From contig JAEXOU010000007.1 in the NCBI GenBank assembly GCA_023439125.1, forward strand, positions 62,001 to 126,000: a stretch of 64,000 nt of DNA. Direction: 5' to 3'. Source of the DNA: Bacillota bacterium (lineage in GTDB: Bacteria > Bacillota > Clostridia > Lachnospirales > Lachnospiraceae). Of this stretch, positions 23,286 to 33,056 are shown piece by piece. A program made the position numbers and the translations under genes. Under the pieces are notes generated by a model. The model did no database searches and was not told the origin of the DNA. It saw only the letters and a list, made by a program, of their open reading frames with translations. Each line of letters opens with the position of its first letter. Position 1 is the first letter of the stretch.

Positions 23286-23316
23286 AACTCAGGCAGTCGT
23301 AATGACTGCCTGAGTT
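23286..23316. terminator. Bidirectional terminator between convergent genes
   Basis: AACTCAGGCAGTC (23286-23298), loop GTAAT, GACTGCCTGAGTT (23304-23316): perfect 13-bp stem, with T-rich TTATTC on the plus side and a short T-poor minus side. It lies between the DUF3788/3795 gene and GH95. Confidence 0.8.
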
Positions 23317-23331
23317 TATTCATGTAAAATC

Positions 23332-25476
23332 CTAATAAATTGTATTGTTTACAACCTTACCATCGCTCCATTCCAAATCAATTGTCTTTCCATTCTTAAT
23401 TCGAAGACCTTTTACATACCCATTCGTAAATTCTTTTGGCAATGCAGGAAGTAATTTTAACTCTCCACCACGATCCTGTACAAGCATATTTGCAATGCCA
23501 GCAGCTCCACCAAAGTTTCCATCAATCTGAAATGGTGGGTGTGCATCCCATAAATTCGGATAAGTTGAGCGGGTTAACAAGGTATGTAAGAATTCGTAGG
23601 CTTTTTCTCCATCTTCTAAGGCTGCAAACATATTAATAATCCAAGCACAACTCCAACCTGTATGCCCACCACCATTTTCTAATCTAATTTCGAGAGACTC
23701 TCGAACTGCCTTTTTCATCTGCTCATCTGTAGCAAACAATTCGGAAGGAAACATTCCATATAGATGAGAAATATGACGATGCCCTTTTTCCACTTCTTCA
23801 AATTCTTCGTTCCATTCCAATAATTGTCCTTTACTCCCTATTTGGAATTTTGCTAATTTTGAAAGTCGCTCTTCTACCTCTGGTAATAAATCATCCTCGA
23901 TATGTAATATCTCACACGTCTTCTTAAACTGCCAAAAGATATCTCGTATCAATTCTAAATCCATCGCGCTGTTTTTCGTAATACTACAAACTGCACCCTT
24001 TTCATCATAAAATCGATTCTCTGGTGATGTGGATGGACAAGTTCCATACACACCATCCTCTTGTAGATAAATCCAATCCACTAAGAAAAGAACATTTTCC
24101 CGAAGGATTGGATACGTCGTATCTTTTAAGAAAGTGAGATCTTGATTATATTCATAATTTTTATAAAGCTCACTTGCTGCTAACCAAACTCCTCCCATCG
24201 GCCACATACAGCATGGTGCGCTGCCCTTACAGATTCCACCATCATAGCAAACCCCCATTGGATTTGTACATAACCAATAATCTGCATTATGATGATGCAC
24301 CGTGCCACGACAATGATAATTGATACTAGCAGTCTCTTTCCCTTTTTCACAAATTCGCTTTATAAACTCATAATAAGGTAATAAGCATTCTTTTAGATTA
24401 CAGCTTTGTGCCAACCAATAGTTCATCTCAACATTAATATTTGTTGTCCAGTTACTGCTCCAAGGCGCACGATACTCCCAGCTCCAGATTCCCTGAAGAT
24501 TTGCAGGTAATCCACCTTCCCGCGAAGAAGAAATCAACAGATATCTTGCATATTGGAAATACAATGCATAAAGGCCATTGTCCTCGTTCCCCTCCTTTAA
24601 TCTTTGTAATCGCTCATCGGTAGGAAGATTTAATTGTTCTCCTATATAAAGGTCCATACGTCCATAAAGTTTTACATAATCACGAATATGTTCTTGCTTT
24701 ATTTTATTATAATCATATGTCTCTAATTTCGCTGGTTGAACTGCACAGACCATCAATACTACTTCACTCGCTAGGGAAATATGTAGCTCCTCGCCTACTT
24801 CCTTAATCTCCCCATCATTATGCAATACCTGAATATAGCCCTGAAATTCCATCCCACGTGTTCCCTGAATAAATGGATTAATATCATTCCACAGATAAGA
24901 TGGGTCCACATGTTCTGGACATTGTCCATAAAAATTTAACTGATCTATGCTAGTCTCGCATCTATGCTTTATGAGGGAGTCAAAGGATACGATGCAATTC
25001 ATTGCTTTCTTACTCGCTGTCAACCGAACAAATATCGCTTTATGTACATAACTTGCAAAGTATTCTCTTTTATAATCAATTCCGTTGCACTGATAACTAA
25101 CCTCTGCTATAGAGTGATCAAGATCGAGCTCACGGTGATAGGAAACAACCTCTTCTGGATGGTCAAAGCTAAGCTTTAAATTCCCCATTGGCATATAGGA
25201 TTCACCATATTCCCCTAACATATGGTTTTGAACCATCTCCTCTGCCTTCTCATATTCTCGATTTGCAACATAATCTCTTACTTGTTGTATATATGGAAAA
25301 ACCTTATCGCTATTCTTATTATGCTCATATCCGGACCATATAGTTTCCTCATTTAGCCCTAATAATTCTTCCTTTGTTGTTCCCCAAATCATGGCACCAA
25401 GGCTGCCATTACCAATTGGTAATGTTTCTTCCCATGCTTTTGCTGGCTGACTATAGCTTAATCTCATCTGATTCAC
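23332..25476 (-). CDS. Glycoside hydrolase family 95 (alpha-L-fucosidase type)
   Basis: 714 residues spanning the whole GH95 enzyme: N-terminal beta domain (AWEETLPIGNGSLGAMIWGT, then LNEETIWSG), helical linker, the (alpha/alpha)6 barrel with SNWTTNINVEMNYWLAQSCN (Asn residues of the active site) and HPPFQIDGNFGGAAGIANML (catalytic Asp), and a C-terminal beta domain. GH95 cleaves alpha-1,2-L-fucosides, or galactosides in some members, by inversion. There is no signal peptide, so it acts on oligosaccharides already imported. The start is a GTG at 25476, nine bases after AAAGGAG. No sugar transporter is adjacent. Confidence 0.92.
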   Translation of the reverse strand: MNQMRLSYSQPAKAWEETLPIGNGSLGAMIWGTTKEELLGLNEETIWSGYEHNKNSDKVFPYIQQVRDYVANREYEKAEEMVQNHMLGEYGESYMPMGNLKLSFDHPEEVVSYHRELDLDHSIAEVSYQCNGIDYKREYFASYVHKAIFVRLTASKKAMNCIVSFDSLIKHRCETSIDQLNFYGQCPEHVDPSYLWNDINPFIQGTRGMEFQGYIQVLHNDGEIKEVGEELHISLASEVVLMVCAVQPAKLETYDYNKIKQEHIRDYVKLYGRMDLYIGEQLNLPTDERLQRLKEGNEDNGLYALYFQYARYLLISSSREGGLPANLQGIWSWEYRAPWSSNWTTNINVEMNYWLAQSCNLKECLLPYYEFIKRICEKGKETASINYHCRGTVHHHNADYWLCTNPMGVCYDGGICKGSAPCCMWPMGGVWLAASELYKNYEYNQDLTFLKDTTYPILRENVLFLVDWIYLQEDGVYGTCPSTSPENRFYDEKGAVCSITKNSAMDLELIRDIFWQFKKTCEILHIEDDLLPEVEERLSKLAKFQIGSKGQLLEWNEEFEEVEKGHRHISHLYGMFPSELFATDEQMKKAVRESLEIRLENGGGHTGWSCAWIINMFAALEDGEKAYEFLHTLLTRSTYPNLWDAHPPFQIDGNFGGAAGIANMLVQDRGGELKLLPALPKEFTNGYVKGLRIKNGKTIDLEWSDGKVVNNTIY

Positions 25477-25513
25477 GTGGGTAAACTCCTTTCTAACTTT
25501 CCAAACTATTAAA

Positions 25514-25542
25514 ATACTATCATAAGTTTTGTGAATAAACAA
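25514..25542 (-). promoter_or_regulatory. Possible GH95 promoter
   Basis: Minus strand: TTGTTT (25537-25542), 17-base spacer, TAGTAT (25514-25519), about 38 bases before the GTG start. The match is moderate. Confidence 0.4.
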
Positions 25543-25552
25543 TGTACCTGCC

Positions 25553-25580
25553 TTGAAATTATCAATCCATATGATAAAAT
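25553..25580 (+). promoter_or_regulatory. Promoter of the 76-aa gene
   Basis: TTGAAA (25553-25558), 16-base spacer, TAAAAT (25575-25580), 25 bases ahead of the ATG. It fires divergently from the GH95 promoter. Confidence 0.6.
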
Positions 25581-25605
25581 AAGAGTAACAAAAGGAGACG
25601 ATATT

Positions 25606-25836
25606 ATGAGAATTATGAGATTTAAAATGGAACGACCTAATCTAGTAAAAGTAGGCGATTCTGTAACCGTAAATGAAAGTAAACTTCCAATGAGTTATTA
25701 CTACACGATTATTCCAGCTGTTGCGATGTCTGGTAACTTTTCATTCTCCGAACGATTAAAAAGCTTTGAAGGAATTGTAAAAGACGTAACCGGTAGCGAT
25801 GCCGGTTGGTACGTAGACGTTGAATTTCCAGAGTAA
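25606..25836 (+). CDS. Small conserved-looking protein of unknown function
   Basis: 76 residues, soluble, beta-rich (RPNLVKVGDSVTVNESKLP, then FEGIVKDVTGSDAGWYVDVE). The pattern suggests a small barrel such as an OB- or SH3-like fold, but I recognise no family. AAAGGAGA and ATG at 25606 with a clear promoter indicate a real gene; an in-frame ATG at 25531 has neither. Monocistronic. Confidence 0.65.
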   Translation: MRIMRFKMERPNLVKVGDSVTVNESKLPMSYYYTIIPAVAMSGNFSFSERLKSFEGIVKDVTGSDAGWYVDVEFPE

Positions 25837-26006
25837 AATAAAATTTAAGAACTCTCCTAACTCGTCCCATAGATTGATATTTTGAAAAATCAGAATTAGT
25901 AGAATTTGTAAATCTATGTTTGCAAATATATTATTCTATGATAACATTAACTTATACAGCACATGGTCAATGCAATAAATAATCAATCAAATGGAGAAAG
26001 GGGGAC

Positions 26007-27164
26007 ATCAAGAAGATTGTTGCTACGATTATATTAGTAGGTCTTTTTTTGATATTGTCACACTATAGATCTCCTGAAGAAAGTCCAGAAATTATTTATG
26101 ATAAATATGATCCAGCACTTAGTGAGCAAATCAAAAATGCTAAAACAGCATTTGAACTGAAACAATATTTTAAATTAAGGTCTGATAATATAATATATAA
26201 CGAATATCCAGGTGCTGCCGAAGATTTCGCTATGTATTTTTCGTTGATGGATTCGGATTCGTACATTGTTGTTAATTCAGGAAATGAAAAGTATATTTTA
26301 TTCAGATATGTATACAGTGAATATGACAAACTACTTAAATCAATAAGCAGCCTTCAAAAAACATATGAAAAACAGTATAGTTGTGTATTAAAAGTAAATA
26401 TTGACTATGAGATTACAAGTATTGACTGTGATGGATGTTTACCTAATATCTCAGAGGCATATTGTATTCTAAAACTTGATGAAGACATCGATATGTTATT
26501 GGTTAATGAATATAAATATAGTAGATATGATGGTGGCTTAATCTATGTGAATCAGACGTATGGTGTAGTAAACGATAATTATGATATCATTGTACCAATA
26601 CAATATTCTAGCATAAGAGATCTTGAAACCTCTGGAAAATTCTCTGAAAAATACTTATTTATGAGATTTGAAGATGGTGCTGGTATAATGGATAAGAACT
26701 ACAATGTTTTGATTCAGCCGTTATATGTTAATATTGATTATGTATCTGATAATAGATTTATTGTCCAAAAGGATGCTGATGGTGTAATGAAAGTTATGAA
26801 TGCATTTGAAGATCATCAGTTATACATAATAGATGAAGACGAAAATGTATTATTTGGACCTATCGATGGTTATCTTACGTATCAGAACACATTTGATAAT
26901 CCATTACATCAGATAATAATTGGACGGATAGAAGATGATAAAAGTTATGAAGGTGTTATTGATGATCAGTTAAATGTAATTATTGACACTATATATTCGG
27001 ATGTAGTTGACTTTTGGATATCTGATAATGATTGCTTCTATGTGGTTGAAAATGAGAATGGAGAAACTGCTGTATTTGATTCTTTAGGTAAACAACAAAC
27101 AGAATTTAATAAGGCTTCCATATACGAAACGCAGACAGCTTATTATAAAAGGATAGGAAGATAG
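26007..27164 (+). CDS. Exported WG-repeat-like protein with an abnormal start codon
   Basis: About 385 residues. The frame begins with IKKIVATIILVGLFLILS, a convincing membrane anchor or signal peptide, directly behind GGAGAAAGGGGG; but the codon where ATG is expected (26007-26009) is ATC, and no ATG or GTG follows in this region. The first standard start is a TTG at 26049, which would cut off half the anchor and has no ribosome site. The body holds repeats of the WG type (IYVNQTYGVVNDNYDIIVPI, MDKNYNVLIQPLY, IDDQLNVIIDTIYSDV). Function unknown. Either AUC initiation, a mutated start or a base error. Confidence 0.6.
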   Translation: MKKIVATIILVGLFLILSHYRSPEESPEIIYDKYDPALSEQIKNAKTAFELKQYFKLRSDNIIYNEYPGAAEDFAMYFSLMDSDSYIVVNSGNEKYILFRYVYSEYDKLLKSISSLQKTYEKQYSCVLKVNIDYEITSIDCDGCLPNISEAYCILKLDEDIDMLLVNEYKYSRYDGGLIYVNQTYGVVNDNYDIIVPIQYSSIRDLETSGKFSEKYLFMRFEDGAGIMDKNYNVLIQPLYVNIDYVSDNRFIVQKDADGVMKVMNAFEDHQLYIIDEDENVLFGPIDGYLTYQNTFDNPLHQIIIGRIEDDKSYEGVIDDQLNVIIDTIYSDVVDFWISDNDCFYVVENENGETAVFDSLGKQQTEFNKASIYETQTAYYKRIGR

Positions 27165-27233
27165 GAGTATCAACGTAATAGCCTTGTTGTCGCCTATTCA
27201 GCCTATCCTCTACACCCTTACAGGGTGATCTAC

Positions 27234-28376
27234 CTAATCAACAACTATTTTAAGTTTGGTCAGTTTTAACCCAGTATTCAACTCTTCAGAAGTTGCATAG
27301 CCATTGGAATCTGCAATTGTGATATAACGAATCGGTACTATTTCTCCAGATACTAGCTTAGCTAATATTGCATCATAATCTGCTTTCTTAAACGTAGTGA
27401 AACGATCAAAGGCATCTGCCTTTTCATCACCAATTACAATCGTTGGTAAACTAACTCCGTCATTCTTAGCACTGAAGTATGTTGTTTTTCCAGCATAAGT
27501 AGACCAGCTATTTGTCTTATATATAGAATCCAATACAGCTATTACCGAAGCACCAAGACCTTTTGTTGCAGAAGTAATTACAGTAGTACTATCATATCTT
27601 TGGTCAACATCAACACCGATTACCTTTGCACCTGCTTCAGCAGCAGCTGACATTACACTCTTACCAACGGAACCACCACAAGCGAAGATTACTTCAGTTC
27701 CTTTTTGATACATCGCCTTTGCAGTTGCTTTGTTTGCATCACTCTCAGCAAAGTCACCAGTATAGTGATAGAGTACCGATACAGAACCATCTGCAAGGTC
27801 TAATTCTTCTGCTGCTATTTCAGCACCCTGTAAAAAGCCATACCCAAATGCACGAACTGCTGGTACAGACATACCACCCATAAATCCAAGTTTTGTCATA
27901 CCGTCTTTAACTGCTGCATAACCCGCTAAAAATCCGGATTCCTGTTCAGCATACATAATACTTGCAACATTAGAATTTGTCTCATAGGTAACATAATCTG
28001 CGGTATGTGGTGCTCCATCCACTATGATAAACTTAATATCTGGGTATTTTGCTTGTGCCTCATATACAGCAACTTCAAACAAAAAACCTGATGCAACTAC
28101 AACTTTTGCACCACTTTCAACTGCTTGATCAATTGCTGATAAATAACCATAATTGGTTTCTGCCTCTGGTTTTATGTACTGATGCTTTATCTCATGCTTG
28201 GTAGCGAACTCTACTACACCCTCCCATGTTGCTTGGTTAAATGACTTGTCATCAATACTACCTTTATCTGTAATCAAGGTGATATCTGGTCCTTCAAGGC
28301 TTTTTCCACATCCAACAAATAGAGTGCAAGTCATAGCTATGATTAAACATACTGATAGTAATTTATTTAATTGCAT
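27234..28376 (-). CDS. BMP-family substrate-binding lipoprotein
   Basis: 380 residues. Signal peptide with lipobox (TLFVGCGKS, Cys about 23), then the Bmp/Med/PnrA fold: GSIDDKSFNQATWEGV, FIIVDG, MGGMSVPAVRAFGYGFLQG, FACGGSVGKSVMSAA, IGVDVDQRYD. These proteins bind nucleosides or related ligands for an ABC importer. No permease or ATPase gene is next to it, so it is an orphan here or serves a sensor. GGAGGAG precedes ATG. Confidence 0.88.
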   Translation of the reverse strand: MQLNKLLSVCLIIAMTCTLFVGCGKSLEGPDITLITDKGSIDDKSFNQATWEGVVEFATKHEIKHQYIKPEAETNYGYLSAIDQAVESGAKVVVASGFLFEVAVYEAQAKYPDIKFIIVDGAPHTADYVTYETNSNVASIMYAEQESGFLAGYAAVKDGMTKLGFMGGMSVPAVRAFGYGFLQGAEIAAEELDLADGSVSVLYHYTGDFAESDANKATAKAMYQKGTEVIFACGGSVGKSVMSAAAEAGAKVIGVDVDQRYDSTTVITSATKGLGASVIAVLDSIYKTNSWSTYAGKTTYFSAKNDGVSLPTIVIGDEKADAFDRFTTFKKADYDAILAKLVSGEIVPIRYITIADSNGYATSEELNTGLKLTKLKIVVD

Positions 28377-28536
28377 GTATTCTCCTCCTATAAGATGTTT
28401 GACGTTAGTACTGTTATTTACAGTATATATCTAATTCAGTCTAAAATACAACAACTTTGGTATAATTTATATCATAGCATCTCCTTTGGGACGCTTTTTT
28501 TATTTCATAGGGAAGTTCAAAGCTTTCCTGGTATAT

Positions 28537-28583
28537 AAAAAAAGAAACTGCCTTCTATTATATAGAAAAGCAATTTCTTTTTT
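28537..28583. terminator. Terminator after the ABC exporter operon
   Basis: AAAAAAAGAAA-TGC-TTCTA pairs with TAGAA-GCA-TTTCTTTTTT around a short AT loop; the A/T runs on both arms give a U-tract in either direction. It lies just downstream of the minus-strand gene ending at 28598. Confidence 0.75.
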
Positions 28584-28597
28584 ATCATAATTAAGTT

Positions 28598-30484
28598 TTA
28601 CGAAAGTTCAAACATACCAGTATACAACTGATAGTATTTACCTCTCTGTGTAATTAAAGAATCATGATTACCACGCTCGATGATTTCTCCATTCTCTAAT
28701 ACCATAATCGCATTGGAATTACGAACGGTAGATAAGCGATGAGCAATTACAAATACAGTACGCCCTTCCATCAAACGATCCATACCTTTTTCAATATGAC
28801 GTTCTGTTCTAGTATCAATCGATGAAGTTGCTTCATCTAGAATTAATACTGGTGGGTCAGCAACTGCTGCTCTTGCAATGGCCAATAACTGTCTTTGACC
28901 TTGGGAAAGATTCGCACCATCTGATGTTATCATTGTATCGTATCCTTGAGGTAAATGAGTGATGAAAAAGTCAGCATTGGCAAGCTTAGCAGCTGCGATT
29001 ACTTCCTCATCCGTTGCATCTAATTTACCATAACGAATATTCTCCATAATCGTTCCGGTAAATAAATGTGTATCCTGTAATACCATTGCCATGGAACGAC
29101 GCAAATCTGCTTTCTTAATCTTATTAATATTAATTCCATCGTATCGAATACGTCCATCTGGTACATCATAAAAACGATTGATTAAATTTGTAATTGTCGT
29201 CTTTCCCGCACCGGTAGAGCCAACAAAAGCAATCTTTTGACCAGGCTTTGCATACAATGTAACGTTACGTAGTACGGTTTTGTTTTCTTCATAACCAAAT
29301 ACAACATCATCAAAATCAATCGCACCACGAACTTCTGTATAGGTTAATGTACCGTCTTTATGAGGGTGCTTCCATGCCCAGATACCAGTACGTTTCTCGC
29401 TTTCTTCTAACGTTCCATCTGCCTTTTTCTTAGCATTAACTAAAGTTACATAGCCATTGTCTTCCTCTGGTTTTTCATCAATTATTTCAAAGATACGCTC
29501 TGCACCAGCCATTGCAGTAAGAATTGCATTAAACTGCTGGGACATCTGAGTAATCGGCATCGTAAAGTTTCTTGTAAACTGAAGGAAGGAAACAACCGTT
29601 CCAAGGGTGATAATCCCATTAATGGCTAGAATACCACCAACAATTGCCGTTATTGCATATTGAATATGAGATAAGTTAGCCATAATCGGCATTAAAATAT
29701 TGGCATAAGTATTCGCACTTGTAGATGCTTCACATAATGCATTATTTATTTTATCAAACTCTTCTTTTGAATTCTTTTCATGGCAGAAAACCTTTACTAC
29801 CTTTTGTCCATCAATCATCTCCTCAATATAACCATTGACGATACCGATGTTCTTTTGCTGTTTCCCGAAATAGATGCCACTCTTACCACCAATCAGTTTA
29901 ATTAATCTTAAACTAACAAAAAGCATAAGAATAACTACGATCGTGAGTTGCCAGCTAAAGATAAGCATCATTACAAATACACTGACTATGGTTATGGAGG
30001 AAGAAATTGCGCTTGCAACACTATTGCTTAACATTTCACGCAGAGAGTCGGTATCATTGGTGTAACGACTCATCAGTTCCCCATGGGTATGGGTATCAAA
30101 ATATTTAATCGGTAGTGACTCCATCTTTTGAAACAATTCCGTTCGAATTGAGTAAAGTGCCTTTGTTGCTACCTTTAATAAAATGCGACTATGTGCATAA
30201 GTACTGATTGCACCGATTAGATAAATTCCAGCAATCAGTATTAAAGTTCGAATAAATCCAGACATCAATTCTGATGTATACTTCTGTGACAATGGCATAA
30301 TATATTGATCAATAACCTTTTTTAACAAGGAGGCTCCAGCAGTCTGGGCTAATGAGCTAAAAACAATTAAGATCAATACGATTCCTAATAACGATTTATT
30401 CTCTGTTAGGTAGCTTAAGATTCGACCAAAGGTCTGTTTTGCATTCTTTGGTTTAGCACCTGGTTTTCTCATTGGACCTGGCAT
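28598..30484 (-). CDS. ABC exporter half-transporter (canonical ATPase site)
   Basis: 628 residues: six membrane segments (about 35-330), then an ATPase domain with Walker A GSTGAGKTT, signature LSQGQRQ, Walker B VLILDEATSS (catalytic Glu present) and H-loop VIAHRLST. A ~30-residue insertion (NGYVTLVNAKKKADGTLEES region, about 345-375) lies between membrane and ATPase domains. With the upstream gene it should form a heterodimeric multidrug-type exporter of the BmrCD/TM287-288 kind. Its ribosome site overlaps the end of the partner gene, so translation is coupled. Confidence 0.93.
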   Translation of the reverse strand: MPGPMRKPGAKPKNAKQTFGRILSYLTENKSLLGIVLILIVFSSLAQTAGASLLKKVIDQYIMPLSQKYTSELMSGFIRTLILIAGIYLIGAISTYAHSRILLKVATKALYSIRTELFQKMESLPIKYFDTHTHGELMSRYTNDTDSLREMLSNSVASAISSSITIVSVFVMMLIFSWQLTIVVILMLFVSLRLIKLIGGKSGIYFGKQQKNIGIVNGYIEEMIDGQKVVKVFCHEKNSKEEFDKINNALCEASTSANTYANILMPIMANLSHIQYAITAIVGGILAINGIITLGTVVSFLQFTRNFTMPITQMSQQFNAILTAMAGAERIFEIIDEKPEEDNGYVTLVNAKKKADGTLEESEKRTGIWAWKHPHKDGTLTYTEVRGAIDFDDVVFGYEENKTVLRNVTLYAKPGQKIAFVGSTGAGKTTITNLINRFYDVPDGRIRYDGININKIKKADLRRSMAMVLQDTHLFTGTIMENIRYGKLDATDEEVIAAAKLANADFFITHLPQGYDTMITSDGANLSQGQRQLLAIARAAVADPPVLILDEATSSIDTRTERHIEKGMDRLMEGRTVFVIAHRLSTVRNSNAIMVLENGEIIERGNHDSLITQRGKYYQLYTGMFELS

Positions 30485-30487
30485 ACG

Positions 30488-32215
30488 TTATTCTCCTTTC
30501 TGCTGTGATTCATACACCTCTTGATAAATTTTATTATTAAATAGTAATTCTTCGTGTGTTCCAAAGGCATTAATCATACCATCCTCCATGACAATAATAC
30601 GATCAGCATCACAAACGGATGTAATCCTTTGTGCAATAATAATCGTAGTTGTATCTTTCAATTTCTCACGAAATGCTTGTCGAATCTTTGAATCTGTTGC
30701 AGTATCTACCGCACTCGTTGAATCATCCAAGATTACAATCTTAGGTTTCTTTAGAAGAGCTCGTGCAATACATAACCGCTGTTTTTGACCACCGGATACA
30801 TTAACACCACCTTGGCCCAAATCAGTATCATATCCATTCGGAAAAGATTTAATAAAATCATCTGCACAAGCTGATTTACAAGCATCCTCAATTTCTTCCT
30901 GTGAAGCAAATTCGTTCCCCCACAACAGATTGTCACGAATTGTCCCCGAAAACAAAACATTCTTTTGAAGAACCATTGCAACTGAATTACGAAGCTCATC
31001 TAAGGTGTAATCCTTCACATTTTTACCACCTACCAAAAGCTCACCATCTAAAACATCATACAATCTTGGAATTAATTGTACTAAGCTTGTTTTACCGGAT
31101 CCCGTACCACCAATAATACCAATCGTTTCACCTGATTGAATGGTCAAGTTAATATTTTCGAGTGCTAGTTTATCCTTATCATTCGAATAACTAAAAGAGA
31201 CATTCTTAAACTCGATTGAACCATCATTTACTTTAACATCAATTGCATCTTCATTATCTTTAATATCGATTTCCTGGTCTAATACTTCTACAATTCGCGC
31301 AATCGAAGCTCGAGAGATAATTACCATAATAAAAATCATAGAAAGCATCATCAAGGACATCAAGATCTGAGTGACATAACTAATAAAGCTTGATAGCTCT
31401 CCAATCTCTAGTTTACCTCCCATAACCATGTTGCCACCAAACCATAAAACAGCAACAATACATCCATACATACATATCTGCATAATTGGCGTATTACAGA
31501 TTACTAGTTTTTCAGCAAATACCTGGGCTTTACGTACTGCATCTGCGCCTGTACTAAATTTCTCATTCTCCTGCTCTTCACGTACAAATGCTTTGACTAC
31601 ACGAATACCAACAAGGTTTTCCTGAACTCTGGAATTCATCTGGTCATATTTTTCCAACATCTTACCAAATCTAGGATGAGCACTCCGAATGATGAAGAAA
31701 AGAGACAATCCTAGTACAGGAATAGCTATTAAGAAAATAATCGCTAACCTAGGATTAATCGAAATCGCCATTGCAGTTGCTCCAATTAGCATAATTGGAG
31801 AACGAGCTGCCATACGAATCAACATCATAAATGCATTCTGTGCATTTGTTACATCTGTTGTTAAACGTGTAACTAAAGAAGCGGTTGAGAACCGATCCAC
31901 ATTGGCAAATGAAAAATCCTGAACCTTATCAAATAAACGTTTTCTTACATTCTTTGCAAACCCCATTCCAGCTACAGCCGCAAGTCGGCCACCTAATGCT
32001 CCAAAGCACAAAGAAATCAATGCCATGCATACCATTAGTATTCCCATGAAGACAGTATATCGAATTCCACCATCTCCCATAATACCTTTATCAATCATCT
32101 TTGCCATAACAAAAGGGATTGAAATCTCCATAATTACTTCTCCAATCATGATGATTGGAGTTAATATTGCGTACTTTTTATACTCACCAACACATGCTGC
32201 CATCTTCTTAATCAT
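30488..32215 (-). CDS. ABC exporter half-transporter (degenerate ATPase site)
   Basis: 575 residues: six membrane segments, then Walker A GGTGSGKTS, signature VSGGQKQ, Walker B IVILDDSTSAVD and H-loop IIAQRITS. The catalytic Glu after Walker B is Asp, and the H-loop His is Gln (AQR), the marks of the non-hydrolysing half in heterodimeric exporters. AAAGGAGAG precedes ATG. It sits between a MarR regulator (88 bases upstream) and the canonical partner (3 bases downstream). Confidence 0.93.
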   Translation of the reverse strand: MIKKMAACVGEYKKYAILTPIIMIGEVIMEISIPFVMAKMIDKGIMGDGGIRYTVFMGILMVCMALISLCFGALGGRLAAVAGMGFAKNVRKRLFDKVQDFSFANVDRFSTASLVTRLTTDVTNAQNAFMMLIRMAARSPIMLIGATAMAISINPRLAIIFLIAIPVLGLSLFFIIRSAHPRFGKMLEKYDQMNSRVQENLVGIRVVKAFVREEQENEKFSTGADAVRKAQVFAEKLVICNTPIMQICMYGCIVAVLWFGGNMVMGGKLEIGELSSFISYVTQILMSLMMLSMIFIMVIISRASIARIVEVLDQEIDIKDNEDAIDVKVNDGSIEFKNVSFSYSNDKDKLALENINLTIQSGETIGIIGGTGSGKTSLVQLIPRLYDVLDGELLVGGKNVKDYTLDELRNSVAMVLQKNVLFSGTIRDNLLWGNEFASQEEIEDACKSACADDFIKSFPNGYDTDLGQGGVNVSGGQKQRLCIARALLKKPKIVILDDSTSAVDTATDSKIRQAFREKLKDTTTIIIAQRITSVCDADRIIVMEDGMINAFGTHEELLFNNKIYQEVYESQQKGE

Positions 32216-32303
32216 AAGGCTCTCCTTTCAAAAATGCCTAGAATTCGAGTTTATACCATATAATACAATAGAACGTATTATTTACTATAAATCATAAACT
32301 AAA

Positions 32304-32753
32304 TTAGCACTGCTTCTTTGACTTAATCATAAGTGCGATTTTATCAAGCAATACTAATATTTCTTTCTTTTCTTCCTCCGTCCAATCTGCAAGTATCGTA
32401 TTATTTAGCTCCACTAGTGCCTTCTCACAGTTTTCAAAGGTCTCATACCCCTTTCGGGTAATTATGATACGTTTCATACGTCGATCATTCTTATTCGTGT
32501 AACGCTCGATAAAGCCAGCTTTTTCAAGGTTTTGCATAACACTCGTAACAGTTGAACTTCGTAAGAAAAATACCTCCTCAATATTTTTTTGTAAAATATC
32601 CTCACCTTGATGATGCATAAGGTAAGCTAATACCTTTGCTTGCTTTGTCGTTATCTTATATTGATCTAAGATCATGTTGTGATAGTTATTCATAAGATGT
32701 GATACAAAGTCAATCATAAGTGCTATATTTTGTTTATGTTCTAGTCGTGGCAT
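32304..32753 (-). CDS. MarR family transcriptional regulator
   Basis: 149 residues, winged-helix MarR. Recognition region: DILQKNIEEVFFLRSSTVTS, VMQNLEKAGFIERY, and the wing NKNDRRMKRIIITRKG. The terminal helices form the dimer interface. GGGAGGG sets the ATG at 32753. First gene of the exporter operon, which it probably represses until a drug-like ligand binds. Confidence 0.92.
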   Translation of the reverse strand: MPRLEHKQNIALMIDFVSHLMNNYHNMILDQYKITTKQAKVLAYLMHHQGEDILQKNIEEVFFLRSSTVTSVMQNLEKAGFIERYTNKNDRRMKRIIITRKGYETFENCEKALVELNNTILADWTEEEKKEILVLLDKIALMIKSKKQC

Positions 32754-32786
32754 GATCCCTCCCATATTACCTCGAATTCTAACCAT

Positions 32787-32820
32787 ATTATAGAGTACTA
32801 CTAATATATACCAATGTCAA
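32787..32820 (-). promoter_or_regulatory. Probable promoter/operator of the marR-ABC operon
   Basis: Minus strand: TTGACA (32815-32820) and TATAAT (32787-32792), 22 bases apart, too far for one promoter; TACTCT lies at the right 17-base distance. The palindrome AGTACTACT (32794-32802) lies between, a candidate MarR site. The exact promoter is uncertain. 32821-32963 is AT-rich with CAATCAAT repeats and no gene. Confidence 0.4.
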
Positions 32821-32963
32821 TATGTACACATAAATAATAGATACATCACTCAGCACCCAGCAATCAATTAATCACCCAATCAATCAATAAAATCAAATAT
32901 AATAAATTAAAATAAATTAGATTAAACATAAAGATAATATTTAGCAAGTTAACATGATACGCG

Positions 32964-32995
32964 TAAAAAAAACGGGTAAAAAATAACATACCCGT
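32964..32995 (-). terminator. Terminator of the 44-aa ORF
   Basis: ACGGGTA (32972-32978) pairs with TACCCGT (32989-32995) and is followed on the minus strand by T8. Nearly the same ACGGGTATG stem is reused at 33363-33396. Confidence 0.85.
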
Positions 32996-33056
32996 TAATT
33001 CTCTATTTATTCAATATTCTCTAAGCACTTATAGTAGTTGCCATATTATTTACTGA

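Noticed and set aside
28470..28505. Stem-like GC..TCC/GGGA..GC followed by T7 on the plus strand
   Set aside because: Short, imperfect stem, and no plus-strand gene ends within 1 kb; could be chance in AT-rich DNA.
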